Shown here piece after piece: positions 60,603 through 64,000 of a DNA stretch of 64,000 bases. The number at the start of each line of letters is the position of its first letter. Within the stretch, counting starts at the first letter, position 1. Origin of the DNA: Basidiobolus meristosporus CBS 931.73 (taxonomy: Eukaryota > Basidiobolomycota > Basidiobolomycetes > Basidiobolales > Basidiobolaceae); assembly GCA_002104905.1 (NCBI GenBank), contig MCFE01000169.1, positions 1 to 64,000 on the forward strand, in the 5' to 3' direction. The translations under genes and the position numbers were made by a program. Below the pieces are notes generated by a model that saw only the letters and a program-made list of their open reading frames with translations, did no database searches and was not told the DNA's origin.

Positions 60603-63600
60603 TTCTCCATTGAAGATATCTTCAAATATATGTGATTGGCTCAAAGTGTAAACTGTACAACTTAACTTGGCAGTATTCATTTGATTGCATCAAAGTTTTC
60701 AGATGGGGTTCATTGAAATATATTTAGAAAATGAATACTGGCTGCCACTATTGGCAGTAAATCCATGCAAGTTTGATACTTGGTAAAAGCAGCATACTTT
60801 GGTTATAATGCCATATAGCCATTAATACCTGATGGTTTTAGTACTAGCTTTGAGTGACATGTAGCCAGTTTCATTATATCTCTCCATTTCTATCACATTA
60901 GTTGCTTCTTGCCAAGTGGCAAAACTTCAGCAAGTAGCAGCAGTAAGTCCTCAGACCTCTGTTACTAATGAAAGTGGAAACATGCCATTTCACTGACTTC
61001 TTAATATCAGATTTGTGCAGAAAAATAATGGCCATGTTTTTTGAAGCATTCTTCATGCTGTATTTGAGTTTAACGTCTAAAAAGCTTGCTACAGTAGTAT
61101 CATGGTCTCTTATTATGTAGTCTATATTATTTCATGCAAAGTAGTTGCTGCCTTGAGGGAGAATTGATCTACAATAATCATTATGGCACTACTATCTTGT
61201 TTTTGAGCTGGACATTCTACTTGTTTTAAACTGTCCCATATATGCAGCATTATCACCATATAAAAGCTAGAAATATACCTTGCAATGTAAGAATAACAAT
61301 TTGCTCAAAACGCACTCACTGACTAAAAACTATGTGAGAGAGTGGTCATAAGCATATACAGATCCCTTATGTTTTGTGTCAAAAGAAAATTGAATCCATG
61401 CTATGGTGAAAAACATGGTAAAATTTGAAAATTTACTTCCCCCATGATTTCATTAATAGGCTCTTATTTATCTCATTTTTTCTTTTCAAACCTCAGATAA
61501 TTCTCATTACTTCCTTGTATGGACTGGTACATAAGACTAGGGATTCTATTGTGCCTTTCCCAACCTTACACTCAATTAGTAGCTTCATCAAGACCCACCA
61601 TCCCAATAGCCTTGTGCCTGCTTTTTTCCACTCCTTCCCATACATGTTGTGAGCAGTGGAGACTTACTTGTACAGTGCAGTACTTTGGCTAGTGACTCCA
61701 TTAGCTCTCCACAAAGCTTGTATGTGTTTACTCACTCATTTCATTAAAGACCCTCTGGAGTAATCTGGAGTATATTGTTGACCTACAAACTCTACCATGG
61801 CCATTTGGATCACTTTGCATCTTTGTTGGTAGGTAGAATCTCTAAACAACTGCCTGTAGTAGGCTTGTTCTCATTCCCTACAAGTTCTCTAGCATCTTCA
61901 GACAATTGCTCAGTGCAGTATTTAAGGGGTTATAGTCATTCAAACATTGAAGACTCAAAACTCACATGGCTTACAAGCTTGAAATAATTTGTAACATTCA
62001 AACACATACAATTTTTGATCCAGCCAATCAAATTAGATCTCATTTTCACAGGTGCTGCAACTATATCCACTCAGACTAAACACAAATATCAGCTTTGCAG
62101 CAGATGTATGTCACATGCAATCACTTGCAGAGCTTGATCCTGCCGGGATTTCATATACATAATCCATCCAGCTATTTTTTCAGTAGAGAAACTCTCCTTC
62201 TAAGATTTTAAGTACAAGATTCACAAAGTAAAGGTAGCTTTATTCATTGTATAAGTATACACCTCTGCAACAATGTAGAAGTTATTGTACGTTGGACTTT
62301 AAGACTGCCTCAAGTGTTATGTTACCCTGATTTCACAAGCACAACTTTCACTGTTGAGTGTCTTAGCCTTGGTCAGCACTACTACTATTTAGTGACTGCT
62401 TAGTACACAAGCGTGTCTCTAAGTTCTACAGACCAAACTACAGCTCTTCTACAGATTTTGGCCTTGTTTGGTTTGATAGAAAAGTCCCCTTTGGGTGACC
62501 TAATTATGTTAAAGAAACTCCTTTAGACACCTCTTTGGGTGTAAAGTCCTCATTAGAAGCCTTCTACAGCAGGCCTATGTGAGATCTCTTTAAGAAATCC
62601 TCAAGGTTAATGCAGAGTTGGGAATTTTCAAATAAGGAAGCTTGTTTCCAGTAAAGATATTTATTTGCAAATAAGGAATTTGTAGATTGTAGGAAATAAG
62701 CCAATTTGTCAAGAAACATCTAATAATAGCTAGCAGAGCAATTTACAGCACTTCTCAGCTGAAATTCATAAAGTACACTGAAAGTGAAAGTATTATCTTC
62801 CATCAAAGTATTAAAACTCCTTAATTACATGAAATCCAGTATACAGATATAGGAAGTTGTAAATTTTCAGATTAGTGTCAAAGGACTTATTTACATTCTA
62901 GCATTTTACTAGCTACTTGCTACTGCTATGCCACTTGTTGGGAACTGTCTGCCACACCAGAGTCAGGCTCTTTATAACTTAACATTTCCTTATATAATGT
63001 TCCTGGTTTACTGTCTTGGATAGTGTCTATACTTCATAAGATATTTTCAAAGTAATTAATGCCAGCCCAGGACCAGTTTGCATGCCTGAATCCAGGATAG
63101 TATGAATGAAGCTGCTCTAGTACCAGATGTTTTTCTTTGGGGGGCTCATTGTCCAAACCCTTTTCCAATCCTTACACAATATCATATCTAATATCAGGAG
63201 TCTTCTCAATACTAGTCTTCTCTTTATCATTGCATTTAAAGGCATCTTGTGTATTCAATATCTTGTGATATCTGGGCTTGGGTATGTATACTATTCTCTC
63301 TACTGCCAAAGCAAGCTTCTGAATTACTGAACTTTGATTTATGCAGGTTATGGTGCTTGGCTCTGATGAATCTGGCTTTCAAATTCTTTTTAGTAGAATA
63401 TATAGGCTAATGAGGCAAAATAATAGAGTATAGTGGGATTAGTAATTTGATGGGAGGTGCAACAAGCCTATATAAATTGTTTACTATGGGTTAAAGTCAA
63501 CCCATCTAGGCTTTATAAGAAACCAATGACTTGTACATGAGAATATCCAAGCCTGCAACAACTCAGCTAAAAACAATATATCAGCACCATTGTGCTGATC

Positions 63601-64000
63601 ATGAAATAAATTACCCTCATGAACACAGCTGCTTTAACAAAATAGCAAAGACAAATAGAGAAAAGACTTATCAAAAGTTCCTGCCCCTGGAATAGTGATC
63701 CAATACAAAAATAGAGATTTAGGATGGGCCTAGAGTGAAGTGGCTGACTTCAAGGACCTGGGCATAGTGATGCCAGCTCAGATCTACCTTGGTCCTGGTG
63801 ATAAATTTTGGGATCTAAAACCTTTATCAAGGTGCCAAGAATTTTGATCATGCATATTGCTCCATGTAACAACAGTGGAAGTCCAGGGCCTAGGCAAGGT
63901 AATGTAAATGAGATATAGAGCCTTGGTCTAGATGCTGAAGGTTGTAATATTGAATATTGCTCAATCTCATGAGAATTGAGATCTAAAACTTGGGTCCAGG
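60603..64000. other. CpG-poor, no gene seen
   Basis: Contains only dispersed repeat E (61500-61720). Open frames here are short and unconvincing. Confidence 0.5.
61500..61720 (+). repeat. Dispersed repeat E, copy 2
   Basis: Inverse partner of 41268-41520 (see there). Confidence 0.5.

Overview
This window looks like nuclear DNA of a filamentous, probably early-diverging, fungus. The evidence is a nuclear-type type-II tRNA-Leu gene with no encoded CCA, TATA-box promoters, short genes for secreted proteins carrying dibasic (Kex2-like) sites, a LysM domain, and abundant decayed Ty1/copia and Ty3/gypsy elements including a chromodomain element. I cannot name the species, and nothing looks bacterial.

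Region 1 (1-17.3 kb) has normal CpG content. It holds a LysM exon (241-404, minus), a Cys-rich exon-like stretch, an inverted pair of 1.6-kb blocks around decayed copies of a secreted-protein family ('family A'), a defensin-like secreted peptide (11182-11379) behind a 3 x 31-bp tandem repeat, three orphan minus-strand ORFs, one gene of a second secreted family ('family B', 13971-14495), an intact family A gene (14857-15354) and tRNA-Leu(CAG) at 15725-15806. A decayed family A copy followed by a half tRNA-Leu lies at 3.0-3.7 kb.

Region 2 (17.4-22.9 kb) is almost completely free of CpG and holds a badly decayed copia element, LTR fragments and dispersed repeats.

Region 3 (23.0-34.7 kb, continuing at 39.15-39.7 kb) is the core secreted-protein cluster: intact family A genes at 27399 and 29902, family B at 23875, a shorter relative B' on the minus strand at 26260-26631 and 30784-31164, and at least eight broken copies. 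It grew by segmental duplication (about 24.43-27.1 kb repeated at 28.89-31.7 kb). B and B' share a 35-residue module. B' genes face away from B or A genes across promoter regions that repeat a 20-bp palindrome. TATA-to-ATG distance is nearly constant within each family (A about 47, B 41-42, B' 48 bp). A full-length copia element (34733-39146, target duplication CATGG) has split one A block.

Region 4 (39.7-64 kb) is a CpG-poor retroelement graveyard: a PIF/Harbinger-type transposase relic, a solo copia LTR with perfect target duplication, a gypsy element (46499-58518) whose LTR/PBS junction was hit by a second, chromodomain-bearing gypsy element (51068-57784), itself hit by a 699-bp solo LTR (52513-53211), and a 390-bp repeat family forming two long inverted-repeat hairpins (58.7-60.6 kb). 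No host gene is recognisable after 41.3 kb.

Best candidates for undescribed biology are the A/B/B' secreted-protein cluster with its repeated promoter modules, the family B design (signal peptide, acidic region, shared module, Lys-Arg, conserved basic C-terminal peptide) and the defensin-like peptide. All functional statements about them are inference.
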